From NCBI GenBank assembly GCA_024681775.1, contig JAILAF010000117.1, forward strand, positions 1-40,750: a DNA stretch of 40,750 nt, read 5' to 3'. The notes below the pieces were generated by a model. It worked only from the letters and a program-made list of their open reading frames with translations. It ran no database searches and was not told where the DNA came from. The translations under genes and the position numbers were made by a program. This DNA is from Lachnospiraceae bacterium (GTDB lineage Bacteria; Bacillota; Clostridia; Lachnospirales; Lachnospiraceae). Shown here piece after piece: positions 23,520 to 31,287 of this stretch; within the stretch, counting starts at the first letter, position 1; every line of letters begins with the position of its first letter.

Positions 23520-23676
23520 GGATTGCTCCGTTGCTGCGCAACTCCCGCAATCCTTCAACCATTCGCAATCCGCTGATTTCCTGCTTGCGCAGAAAATCGC
23601 TTCTTGCTCATGTTTGTGCGGGTCATGAAGTCATCCTTTTTGCTCCGTGCGAGCACGGTCAAAGGGATGACTTCAT
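23520..23676. repeat. Hairpin array between larB and larC
   Basis: Three composite inverted repeats fill the spacer. The first is GGATTGC/GCAATCC enclosing GTTGC-TGC-GCAAC (23520-23553). The second is GATTT-CTGC/GCAG-AAATC (23575-23598, one mismatch). The third is a long stem ATGAAGTCATCC/GGATGACTTCAT enclosing CCGTGC-GA-GCACGG (23625-23676), whose inner arm includes the larB stop codon. None carries a T-run typical of a terminator on the minus strand. Confidence 0.75.
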
Positions 23677-24431
23677 TCCCCTGGTTTTGTCACGTGGTTG
23701 ATCAGTGAAGCCTGATAGCCGGCGCCGAATCCGTTGTCGATGTTCACTACGGACACCCCGCTGGCGCAGGAATTCAGCATGGACAGCAGGGCGGAGATCC
23801 CGTGAAAGGATGCCCCGTAGCCTACGCTGGTGGGGACTGCGATGACGGGGCAGTCCGCCAGGCCGCCGATGACGCTGGCCAGTGCTCCCTCCATTCCCGC
23901 GATGGCAATGATGACGGTAGCGCTCATGATCTCATCCAGATGGGGCAGGAGCCTGTGGAGCCCCGCGACACCCACATCATAGATCCGCTGCACTTCATTC
24001 CCGAAGCACTCCGCCGTCAGCGCCGCCTCCTCCGCGACAGGCACGTCGCTGGTGCCACCGGTGGCCACCACGATCCTGCCCAGCCCAGTGGGCGCCGGGA
24101 GCTTTCCGATGATGCCGATCCGCGCATCCGCGTGATAGTCCAGTCCGGGGAGATCTGCCAGCGCCGCCGCTTTTTCGGCATCCATTCTCGTGATCAGGAT
24201 GGGCTCCTGACCGTTTTTCAACATATTTTCCGCGATCCCCCGGATCTGCTCCGCCGTTTTCCCGGCGCCGTAGATCACCTCGGGTGCTCCCTGGCGGAAG
24301 GCCCTGTGATGGTCCACCTTAGCAAAGCCCAGATCCTCAAAGGGCTCCCGTTTGATCTGCAGAAGGGCATCCTCCACGGACACGCCTCCGTCCCGTACCC
24401 CCTCCAGTAGTCTCCTGATCTCTGTATTCAT
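23673..24431 (-). CDS. larB: LarB, pyridinium-3,5-biscarboxylic acid mononucleotide synthase
   Basis: A 252-residue protein. LarB carboxylates and hydrolyses nicotinic acid adenine dinucleotide in the first step of nickel-pincer cofactor synthesis. The C-terminal half is AIR-carboxylase (PurE)-like, with [76 protein letters not shown] and [12 protein letters not shown]. The N-terminal part (about 1-100) with [26 protein letters not shown] is family-specific. Length fits LarB. GGGGG sits 4 nt before the ATG at 24431, a slightly short spacing. A terminator just upstream separates it from the membrane-protein pair, so larB begins its own unit, though I see only weak promoter-like sequence. Confidence 0.95.
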   Translation of the reverse strand: MNTEIRRLLEGVRDGGVSVEDALLQIKREPFEDLGFAKVDHHRAFRQGAPEVIYGAGKTAEQIRGIAENMLKNGQEPILITRMDAEKAAALADLPGLDYHADARIGIIGKLPAPTGLGRIVVATGGTSDVPVAEEAALTAECFGNEVQRIYDVGVAGLHRLLPHLDEIMSATVIIAIAGMEGALASVIGGLADCPVIAVPTSVGYGASFHGISALLSMLNSCASGVSVVNIDNGFGAGYQASLINHVTKPGE

Positions 24432-24477
24432 AAAACCCCCAATTACGCATCCTATTGCAAAATACTTTTCCGCAAAG

Positions 24478-24513
24478 TGAAAAAGGCGGTTCTGTCCCGA
24501 GGGCAGAACCGCC
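24478..24513 (-). terminator. Terminator of the membrane-protein pair
   Basis: Minus-strand arms GGCGGTTCTG (24513-24504) and CAGAACCGCC (24494-24485) enclose a 9-nt interior, CCCTCGGGA, and are followed by TTTTT (24484-24480). A clear intrinsic terminator 12 nt after the 103-residue gene. Confidence 0.9.
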
Positions 24514-24524
24514 AGACCGCAAGC

Positions 24525-24836
24525 TTATTTCTTCAGAAGCACCTTTTTCACGGCGCCCTTAGGATCCTTCACCAGCAGGATGACGACCCAGATCACCAGG
24601 CCCAGTGCCACCACGGAGATCCCCAGGAAAAAGTCATTGAGCATATCCGCCGGTTCCGGTGTAAAGTATGCTTCACGGAGCTCCGCATATTCAAAGATGG
24701 CATCCACCAGCCACATCAAAGATGCGCCCCAGTACATAAAGCAGAGTATGCTGACCTTCATCTCATCCCCCGGTGCATTTCTGTACCAGACCACGGTAGA
24801 GATCACGGCCGCAAATACCGCTGTCAGTAAGGTCAT
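24525..24836 (-). CDS. Small three-helix membrane protein, unknown function
   Basis: A 103-residue protein with three hydrophobic helices: about 2-18, 28-50 (VSILCFMYWGASLMWLVDAIFEY) and 69-90 (FFLGISVVALGLVIWVVILLV), and a basic C-terminus (KDPKGAVKKVLLKK) that should face the cytoplasm. I do not recognise the family. It follows the 137-residue gene by 12 nt, and a terminator follows directly, so the two form a two-gene operon. Spaced acidic residues (DAIFEYAELREAYFTPEPADM) lie between helices 2 and 3. Confidence 0.75.
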   Translation of the reverse strand: MTLLTAVFAAVISTVVWYRNAPGDEMKVSILCFMYWGASLMWLVDAIFEYAELREAYFTPEPADMLNDFFLGISVVALGLVIWVVILLVKDPKGAVKKVLLKK

Positions 24837-24848
24837 GGTGTCCCCTCC

Positions 24849-25262
24849 TTATGCCTTGCTCTCCGCTTCCTCCGCGGTCTGCTGCGCTGCCTTCTTCTCC
24901 ACCGCGCTGCTGACGGCTACCATGCCCAGCCACACCACCGTGACAAGGGCAGCCATGGTAACGCCCACCGTGGACATCTCATGCAGCATCTCCGCAGCGT
25001 CTGCAGGATCCGAAGCAGCGGTCAGGAACGGGAACCAGGGCACCACCTCACCGTGCCACACATGCTCGAACGCAAGGAGCCCGGAGCCGCCCCAAAGCAT
25101 ATTCCGCAGCCAGGAGAGCTTCCTAGTAAAAGGAACCTTGGGAGCCTGGACTTCCTTCAAAGCTTCTTCCCGATTACCGGAAGAGAGCGCCTTCTTCTCA
25201 GCCACATGCTCTGCGATGGTAACGATCACCGCTTCCGTTGTAGGTACCAAAAAACATCCCAT
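24849..25262 (-). CDS. Small membrane protein, partner of the 103-residue protein
   Basis: A 137-residue protein. The N-terminus MGCFLVPTTEAVIVTIAEHV is amphipathic to hydrophobic, then a charged linker follows (about 22-48). Two membrane segments come next: LRNMLWGGSGLLAFEHVWHGEVVPWFPFL (about 51-79) and STVGVTMAALVTVVWLGMVAV (about 98-118). His residues in FEHVWHGE and MLHEM could bind a metal at the membrane face. Family not recognised. GGAGG precedes the ATG at 25262. It is the first gene of a two-gene operon and lies next to larB/larC, so a link to nickel is possible but unproven. Confidence 0.75.
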   Translation of the reverse strand: MGCFLVPTTEAVIVTIAEHVAEKKALSSGNREEALKEVQAPKVPFTRKLSWLRNMLWGGSGLLAFEHVWHGEVVPWFPFLTAASDPADAAEMLHEMSTVGVTMAALVTVVWLGMVAVSSAVEKKAAQQTAEEAESKA

Positions 25263-25319
25263 ATTTCAACCTCCAATACAAAAAATAATCAGGCCGGATT
25301 ATCTTTCCTCTACCCTTAA

Positions 25320-25349
25320 ATCCTAACACAGTAAGGGCCGATGTTTCAA
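25320..25349 (-). promoter_or_regulatory. Possible promoter of the membrane-protein pair
   Basis: TTGAAA (25349-25344), an 18-nt spacer and TAGGAT (25325-25320) on the minus strand. Only a fair match; one arm of an inverted repeat lies in the spacer. Confidence 0.45.
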
Positions 25350-25372
25350 CCGGAAAGCGAAGCATCGGCCCT
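25334..25372 (-). terminator. Inverted repeat between the second GH3 gene and the membrane pair
   Basis: Perfect 10-bp arms AGGGCCGATG (minus 25372-25363) and CATCGGCCCT (25343-25334) with a 19-nt interior. There is no T-run after it, so it may be a weak terminator for the GH3 gene or an operator overlapping the downstream promoter. Confidence 0.5.
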
Positions 25373-25402
25373 CAAAATATCCTGTTTTTTGAGATCACAA
25401 AC

Positions 25403-27814
25403 TCAATCCAGCCGGAGGATCATTTCCACGACGCGCTGTGCGCAGGAAAGCAGGTCCTCACGGGTCAGGGCGCCCATCTCCATGGCGCGCTTTACCCGCT
25501 CCGGGTAACCGTTTGCCATCTTCATATCGTTCCCCGCCAGGATCTCCTTGTAGTGCTCTGCCCGGTTCCACCAGTCGGAGGTCACCATGCCGCGGAAGCC
25601 CCACTCTCCCCGGAGGATGTCCGTCAGAAGCTCTCTGGACTCCGAAGCGCGCTGCCCGTTGATGGCGTTGTAAGCAGACATGATGGTCAGAGGATCCGAC
25701 TCCTTTACGATGATCTCAAAGGGCTTCAGGTAAATCTCACGCAGCGCCCGCTCCGAGACTCTGGAGTCGCAGTTCTTCCGGTTCACTTCCTTATTGTTGG
25801 CTGCAAAATGCTTGACGCTGGCTCCCACGTGATGGGACTGGATGCCCCGGACCATGGCAGCCCCCATCTTACCGCTCAGCAGGGGATCCTCGGAATAATA
25901 CTCAAAATTGCGTCCGCACATGGGATTGCGGTGGATATTGACGGCAGGGGTGAGCCAGATGTGCAGGTTGTTCTCCTTCAGCTCCGCGCCTCCCGCTTCG
26001 CCCACAGCCTGCACCAGCTCCCGGTTCCAGGTAGATGCCAGCATCGTAGCGCAGGGCCACGCCGTGGTGGGAATGCCGCAATCGGGATTCAGCCTTACGC
26101 CCGCAGGGCCGTCCGCCGTCATGACGGAAGGAATGCCGTAGGCAGGCTGGTTTCCCATGCCCCAGGTGTTGGCCACGCCTGTATTGGGCTGCCCTCCCAG
26201 GAGATCGATGAGTTCCTCGTCGGAGAGCTGCTCTGTGAATTCCCTTGCGCTGAGCTTCCCTTCGTACACATCCATCAGGGGACGAACGCCCTCTGCGTAA
26301 GGATGCATCATCATAAAGGCAGGTCTTCCCTTGGCGGCGGGTACGATGGCCTCCTCCGATCCGGGACTCATTTTTTCAAAAATGCAGGCGTTGATATCCC
26401 GCTCCGGTCCCGTCTCCAGGGCTTCAAAGCTGCCGTCGGAGAGCATTCTCTTTGCCAGGTTCACGGGGGCTAAGTGGGACTCCAGCTGCTTGCATACCGT
26501 ATCTTCCTTCACCGTATACACATAGTCCAGCAGCGCCGCCTCCCGGACGCTGCCGCCCAGCAGAAAGCGATAGTCTCCTGCTTCCAGCACGTATGCGGAC
26601 TTGCGGATCTTGCCCAGATCGTCATAGGAAGCCATCTGCTCCGGAGATACGCTCAAGTCCAGGATCCTGCTTTCACCGGGGGCCAGCTCCGCCGTTTTTG
26701 CAAAAGCTGCCAGCGCGAGGGCGGGCTTGCCCAGCTTCCCCTGAGGTGCGGCATAATACAGCGCAGCCACCTCTTTTCCGGGCACGGAGCCGATATTCGT
26801 TACCCGCACCAGGAAGTGAATCCCATCCTCCGAAGCCTCTGCCTTCCACAGCTCTCTGGCAAACTTCGTGTAGGACAGACCGTGGCCGAAGGGATAGACC
26901 ACACGGTCCTTCGCCCCGGGAATGGTCTCAAAGTACCGATACCCCACATAGATGTCCTCGATGTAGTCCACGTGAAAATGGGACTCGAAAAACCCTTCCG
27001 TGGATGGATAGTCCTCCAGCTTTCCCGCAAAGGTATCGGGGAGCCTGCCGGAAGGATTCACCAGGCCCAGGAGCACGGATGCCGCAGCCTTGCCGCCTTC
27101 CATACCGCCCTGCCACATCACCAGGGCAGCCTTCACCTGCTTCCGGTCCCGGATCCAGGTGGTGTCGATGACGCCGCCCACATTCAGAACCACCACCACA
27201 CGGTCAAAGGCGCCGCAGACAGCATCCAGAAGAGCTTCCTCCTCTGTCGTCAGATAAAAGTCCCGCTTGGGGAAGAGGCGGTGCAGCTCGCCGGGCATGG
27301 TGGTTTCACCCGCCCAGGGGTTGGGCTCACCGGTGTAATCCACCTCCGCTCTGTCGGAGCCTTCCGCGGAAAAGCGGGAGATCGTAAGGACCGCCGTATC
27401 CGCAAAGCGGCGGGCGCCGGATACCATCTCCGCCGGCAGCGCAGGCTCCGCGATCATGCCGGGCGCACAGCCTTTGGCGTATTCTCCCTGCACATAGGAT
27501 CTGTAAAAATCACAGACAGGGCCGTAAACTTCCGCCCCCAGCATCGTCAGTCCGTCGTACAGACCATGCACATATCCGGTGTACACATCACCGCTGCCGC
27601 CGCCGCCCTTCACATAGTCAAAGGTGCCTTTGCCGAACAGTGCCAGCTTCCCTCCCTTGGCAAGGGGAAGGATCCCGTCTTCGTTTTTCAGAAGAACGCA
27701 GCCTTCTTCCGCCACACGGCAGGAAAGGGTTCTGTGCGCCTCGCTCATGGTGACCTTTTTGTCGCCATTCAGGGGAACGCTCGGTTGATACAATGCTCTG
27801 GCCCATTTTTTCAT
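25403..27814 (-). CDS. GH3 glycosidase with inverted domain order
   Basis: An 803-residue cytoplasmic GH3 enzyme in which the domains are swapped relative to the neighbour at 18235. The alpha/beta C-type domain comes first (GCVLLKNEDGILPLAKGGKLALFG at about 38-62, GGGGSGDVY), then an Fn3-like domain (about 310-400). The catalytic barrel is last (about 510-803): YGIPSVMTADGPAGVRL, GRNFEYYSEDPLLSG, VKHFAANNKE and the nucleophile Asp747 in MVTSDWWN. This order is known from rumen Clostridia such as Ruminococcus albus and Butyrivibrio beta-glucosidases. I start at MKKWARALYQPS (ATG at 27814), with GGAGGAAGG upstream. It is divergent from the sugar-binding GGDEF gene. Confidence 0.93.
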   Translation of the reverse strand: MKKWARALYQPSVPLNGDKKVTMSEAHRTLSCRVAEEGCVLLKNEDGILPLAKGGKLALFGKGTFDYVKGGGGSGDVYTGYVHGLYDGLTMLGAEVYGPVCDFYRSYVQGEYAKGCAPGMIAEPALPAEMVSGARRFADTAVLTISRFSAEGSDRAEVDYTGEPNPWAGETTMPGELHRLFPKRDFYLTTEEEALLDAVCGAFDRVVVVLNVGGVIDTTWIRDRKQVKAALVMWQGGMEGGKAAASVLLGLVNPSGRLPDTFAGKLEDYPSTEGFFESHFHVDYIEDIYVGYRYFETIPGAKDRVVYPFGHGLSYTKFARELWKAEASEDGIHFLVRVTNIGSVPGKEVAALYYAAPQGKLGKPALALAAFAKTAELAPGESRILDLSVSPEQMASYDDLGKIRKSAYVLEAGDYRFLLGGSVREAALLDYVYTVKEDTVCKQLESHLAPVNLAKRMLSDGSFEALETGPERDINACIFEKMSPGSEEAIVPAAKGRPAFMMMHPYAEGVRPLMDVYEGKLSAREFTEQLSDEELIDLLGGQPNTGVANTWGMGNQPAYGIPSVMTADGPAGVRLNPDCGIPTTAWPCATMLASTWNRELVQAVGEAGGAELKENNLHIWLTPAVNIHRNPMCGRNFEYYSEDPLLSGKMGAAMVRGIQSHHVGASVKHFAANNKEVNRKNCDSRVSERALREIYLKPFEIIVKESDPLTIMSAYNAINGQRASESRELLTDILRGEWGFRGMVTSDWWNRAEHYKEILAGNDMKMANGYPERVKRAMEMGALTREDLLSCAQRVVEMILRLD

Positions 27815-27887
27815 AGATTTTCCTTCCTCCATCGTTTGCATTTTGCAGCAAACGCCATTGTTTTTATAGGTTTATCCTACCATCCTA

Positions 27888-27896
27888 TGCTACAAT
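27888..27896 (+). promoter_or_regulatory. Extended -10 promoter element for the sugar-binding/GGDEF gene
   Basis: TGC followed by TACAAT (27891-27896) is an extended -10 box with no good -35, about 50 nt before the ATG. The whole 131-nt divergent gap (27815-27945) holds AT-rich sequence; a minus-strand promoter for the GH3 gene must also lie here but I could not place it. Confidence 0.5.
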
Positions 27897-27945
27897 AGGG
27901 ATGTCCCGTTTTTTGAGAAAAGTGCTGTTTTTTTAGGTAAATGCC

Positions 27946-29823
27946 ATGTTTGACAAAAAAATCGCTTTGTTCATATCCCATATCTACGGAGACTACCAGC
28001 GGAACCTGACCCAGGGCATCATCGACAAAGCCCTGGAATACGGCTACCAGACGGAAGTCTACACCACCAACGACGGCGAGGACCTGGGCGGACTGACGGA
28101 GACGGAGCAGTGCATCCTGCAGCTCCCGGCTTTTGACCGGCTCTCCGGTGCCATCTTTGCCTCAGGGACCTACGCCTCCGCAGAGCTGCGGAGCAGGATC
28201 TCGGAGCGGCTCTCCGCATCAAAGCTTCCGGTGATCGAGGTCAACGACTCGGTTTCCGTTTTCCAGCGGGTCACCATGGACAACAATACCATGATCGGGA
28301 CCCTTGCGGAACATTTCATCAAAATGCACGGTGCAAAGCGGATCTGCTATCTGGGATGCAAGGGGGAGCCGGACATCTCGGATCTGCGGCTTTCCATCCT
28401 TCGCTCCTTCCTGGAAAAAAATCACCTTCCCTTTTCGGAGAAGGATGTCTATATCTGTGATGAGACCCCGGAGGATTACAATGCGGCGCTTTCCGCTCTC
28501 ACGGAGAACGGCACCGCTTTCCCGGATGCCATCCTGTGCTACAATGACCGCCTGGCTTATGAACTGATCATCGCTGCGGAGAGCAGGGGCTACAAGGTGC
28601 CCGGAGACTTCGGCGTTTCCGGTGCGGACAATACCACGGCGGGACAGAATATGATCCCGCCCCTCACCACCGTCTCCTACCCGGTCTACGACCTGGGACA
28701 GCTGGCCGTGGATGATCTCTATGCCCTGACCAAAGGGAAGGAACTGGTGAGCACAGCCGTTTTTGCAAAGGTGATCTACGGCGGTTCCTGCGGCTGCAGC
28801 AGCGGCGAAGGCAGAAAGATCCACCTCTACGCCCACGCCCTTCAGTCGAAGATCGCGGATCTGGAGCGCTCCATCATCCGCACTGCCCGGGTCAGTTCCT
28901 GCTTCGGCGAGCTGTCGGAGATCGAGGACAGTCTGGATCTCATTGCGGAATACACCCGGGATATTGAAAACTGCACCGGCTTCTATCTGGTGCTGAGCGC
29001 AGACTGGAACAGGCTCTCCGAGCGCATCCTGACCCTCACCGGCTCCGAGGAGCCGGAAGGAGCGGTCTCCGAGGATCTCATGACACTGTATCTGGCGCTG
29101 CAGAACGGGAAGAGGCTCCCGGGGTGCACTTTCCAAAAAGGGACCCTGCTGCCGGACTTCCTGCCTGCGGACAACGAAAATGCCCGGATCGTATCCCCGG
29201 TCTACCACCACGGATCCTCCATCGGCTACGTGGTCATGACCTTTGAAAACAACCGGATCCGCTATCCCTTCCAGCTGATCCAGTATCTGGTGAATCTCTC
29301 CCAGCTGCTGGATATGCTGCGGAACAAAAAGCGCTCCCACGCCATGTCCGCCCACCTGGAAGAACTCTACATGCGGGACTCTCTCACAGGTCTCTACAAC
29401 AAGGCAGGCTTCGAGTATTACCGGGATCGGAAGGTGGCTTCCGGTCCCCTGGATCTGGCGGTTCTCTTCGTGGATATGAACGGGCTCAAAAAGATCAACG
29501 ACGAAAACGGGCATGACGCCGGCGATTTTGCCATCCAAGTGCTGGGCCAGGCCATCCACCGTGCCCTGGAGGAGGACGCACTGGCAGGACGCATCGGCGG
29601 AGACGAGTTCCTCATCCTCCTTCCCGGTGATCTGAGCGCAGGGGAAGCGGCCGCCAAGCGGATCCGTTCCTACCTGTCCAATTACGGCAATGTGGGCAGC
29701 GGCAACTATTCCATATCCGCCAGCATCGGCGTGGCCGCGGGATCCGTGGACGGAGCCGATGCGCTGGAGGCACTGGTGAAAGAAGCCGACTGGGAAATGT
29801 ACCGGGAAAAGCACAAAAAATGA
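27946..29823 (+). CDS. Soluble LacI-type sugar-binding domain fused to GGDEF diguanylate cyclase
   Basis: A 625-residue protein with no signal peptide or membrane helix. Residues 1-285 are a periplasmic-binding/LacI ligand domain (KIALFISHIYGDYQRNLTQGI, RICYLGCKGEPD, GVSGADNTTAGQNMIPPLTTV), but the usual N-terminal HTH is absent. A Cys cluster, GGSCGCSSG, lies at 279-287. A middle sensor-like region (300-455) ends in a helix, and the GGDEF domain (about 470-625) has RDSLTGLYNKAGF, FVDMNGLKKINDENGHDAGD and an intact GGDEF at 551-555. The product-inhibition RxxD is missing (LEED there). It should make c-di-GMP in response to a cytoplasmic sugar. It is divergent from a GH3 gene and abuts the yesN-like gene tail to tail. 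Confidence 0.88.
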   Translation: MFDKKIALFISHIYGDYQRNLTQGIIDKALEYGYQTEVYTTNDGEDLGGLTETEQCILQLPAFDRLSGAIFASGTYASAELRSRISERLSASKLPVIEVNDSVSVFQRVTMDNNTMIGTLAEHFIKMHGAKRICYLGCKGEPDISDLRLSILRSFLEKNHLPFSEKDVYICDETPEDYNAALSALTENGTAFPDAILCYNDRLAYELIIAAESRGYKVPGDFGVSGADNTTAGQNMIPPLTTVSYPVYDLGQLAVDDLYALTKGKELVSTAVFAKVIYGGSCGCSSGEGRKIHLYAHALQSKIADLERSIIRTARVSSCFGELSEIEDSLDLIAEYTRDIENCTGFYLVLSADWNRLSERILTLTGSEEPEGAVSEDLMTLYLALQNGKRLPGCTFQKGTLLPDFLPADNENARIVSPVYHHGSSIGYVVMTFENNRIRYPFQLIQYLVNLSQLLDMLRNKKRSHAMSAHLEELYMRDSLTGLYNKAGFEYYRDRKVASGPLDLAVLFVDMNGLKKINDENGHDAGDFAIQVLGQAIHRALEEDALAGRIGGDEFLILLPGDLSAGEAAAKRIRSYLSNYGNVGSGNYSISASIGVAAGSVDGADALEALVKEADWEMYREKHKK

Positions 29824-31287
29824 CTACACTGTCATGTTTTTCCGATACTCTCCCGGCGTGACCCCGCAAAGGGCCTTGAAGATCTTCATAAAGTTCTTTT
29901 CGTTTTCATAGCCCACCATCTGGCTGATCTCGATCACTTTCAGGTCCGTCTGCTCCAGGAGCTCACGGGCCTTTGCTATGCGGATCTCCTTCAGATAGTT
30001 CACGAAATTCTGCCCCGTGTATTGCTTGAAGGAGTAGGAAAAAAGCGAATAGTTCATGGATACCAGATTGGACACCACTGCCATGTTCAGGTCCGAGTCA
30101 TAATGCTCCAGGATGTATTGCTGCGCCTGGACGATCTTCTGACGGATGCCGATGTCGTCCGGTCTGTCTCCCAGTCGCTTGTTCAGATCCAGGAGCCAGT
30201 CCATGAAGCCTGTCTGATACTCTCCCAGATTCTCGTACAGATGCAGCACCTTGCTGCTCTCCAAAAATGCCCTGTCCTCATCGGACAAATTCTCCCGGTA
30301 TACCTCCGACAATTGCAGGATGCACTGCTCCATCTCCGCGGAGAATTCCGGGAGCTCGATCTGGAACCGCTCCAGCGCCGTGAAAAACAGACGCCAGCGG
30401 CGGATCACTTCCTCGGTCTTGTCCGTGCCAACCACCTGGATCCTGCGGGTGCGCTCGCTTTCCGTCAAAAGCTCCTTCGCCTTCTCCCGCAACGCTTCCG
30501 GTGCGGGATCCCATGCGTCCTCGCCGAAGGTGCAGGTCACGCCCTTTACAAAGGCCAGCCTGCGCATGGCCGCAGCCTCCTCAAAGGCTTCCCGGATCTC
30601 GCCCAGCCCTTTGTGGACGCCGCCCACTCCCACACATTTCTCCGATAATTCGTTTTTCAGAAAGGCCTTCACGTAGGTCTCCTGCAGGACGATGACTTCG
30701 CCCTGGGAGGTCTCTCCCACCAGAAAGCCATGGTAGGTGTCGCTCAGCGGCTCCCCTTTGTAGATCAGGATCCGGTATTCGTCCTGGAAAAAGAGGGGCT
30801 CGTACTTGCTGATGATGAGCTGACGTGCCTCCTCCGTCACGGCAGGGTTCGCCACCAGGTCCCGGAACTGCCGGATTCCCAGCTCCAGCTCCTTGGAGTG
30901 CTCTGCGCTTCGCTGCTGCAGTTCCTCATCCAGCTTCCGCAGGACCTCCGCGATCTTCTCCCGCTCCACGGGCTTTAAGAGATACTCCTTCACCCCGTTT
31001 CGCAGCATTTCCACGGCATAGGAAAAATCGTCGTATCCGCTGATGGCCACGATGAGGGGCTTGTCCTCCATCTCACCGATGCGGCGCACCAGCTCGATGC
31101 CGTCCATCTTCTGCATCCGGATATCCGTAAAGACCACATCCACATGCCGCATGGACAGAAGGTTTAAGGCATCCTCTCCGTTGGAGCATTCCAGGATCAC
31201 TTCCACGGGAACGCCGCTGCGCTGCACCATGGCCTTGATCCCCTGCCGGATCATTCTCTCATCTTCCACGATCAGTAAACTATGCAT
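29824..31287 (-). CDS. YesN-type response regulator with AraC DNA-binding domain
   Basis: A 487-residue regulator. The receiver domain (1-120) has the acidic pocket VEDE, phospho-acceptor Asp55 (VVFTDIRMQKMDG) and YLLKPV. A long middle region (about 130-375) with no known enzyme motif leads to a C-terminal AraC-type double HTH (about 385-487: YDSDLNMAVVSNLVSMNYSLFSYSFKQYTGQNFVNYLKEIRIAKARELL...ISQMVGYENEKNFMKIFKALCGVTPGEYRK). Its start overlaps the kinase stop (TGATG). Such regulators activate genes for polysaccharide uptake; the neighbouring ABC and phosphorylase genes are likely targets. Its stop codon directly abuts that of the convergent GGDEF gene. Confidence 0.94.
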   Translation of the reverse strand: MHSLLIVEDERMIRQGIKAMVQRSGVPVEVILECSNGEDALNLLSMRHVDVVFTDIRMQKMDGIELVRRIGEMEDKPLIVAISGYDDFSYAVEMLRNGVKEYLLKPVEREKIAEVLRKLDEELQQRSAEHSKELELGIRQFRDLVANPAVTEEARQLIISKYEPLFFQDEYRILIYKGEPLSDTYHGFLVGETSQGEVIVLQETYVKAFLKNELSEKCVGVGGVHKGLGEIREAFEEAAAMRRLAFVKGVTCTFGEDAWDPAPEALREKAKELLTESERTRRIQVVGTDKTEEVIRRWRLFFTALERFQIELPEFSAEMEQCILQLSEVYRENLSDEDRAFLESSKVLHLYENLGEYQTGFMDWLLDLNKRLGDRPDDIGIRQKIVQAQQYILEHYDSDLNMAVVSNLVSMNYSLFSYSFKQYTGQNFVNYLKEIRIAKARELLEQTDLKVIEISQMVGYENEKNFMKIFKALCGVTPGEYRKNMTV

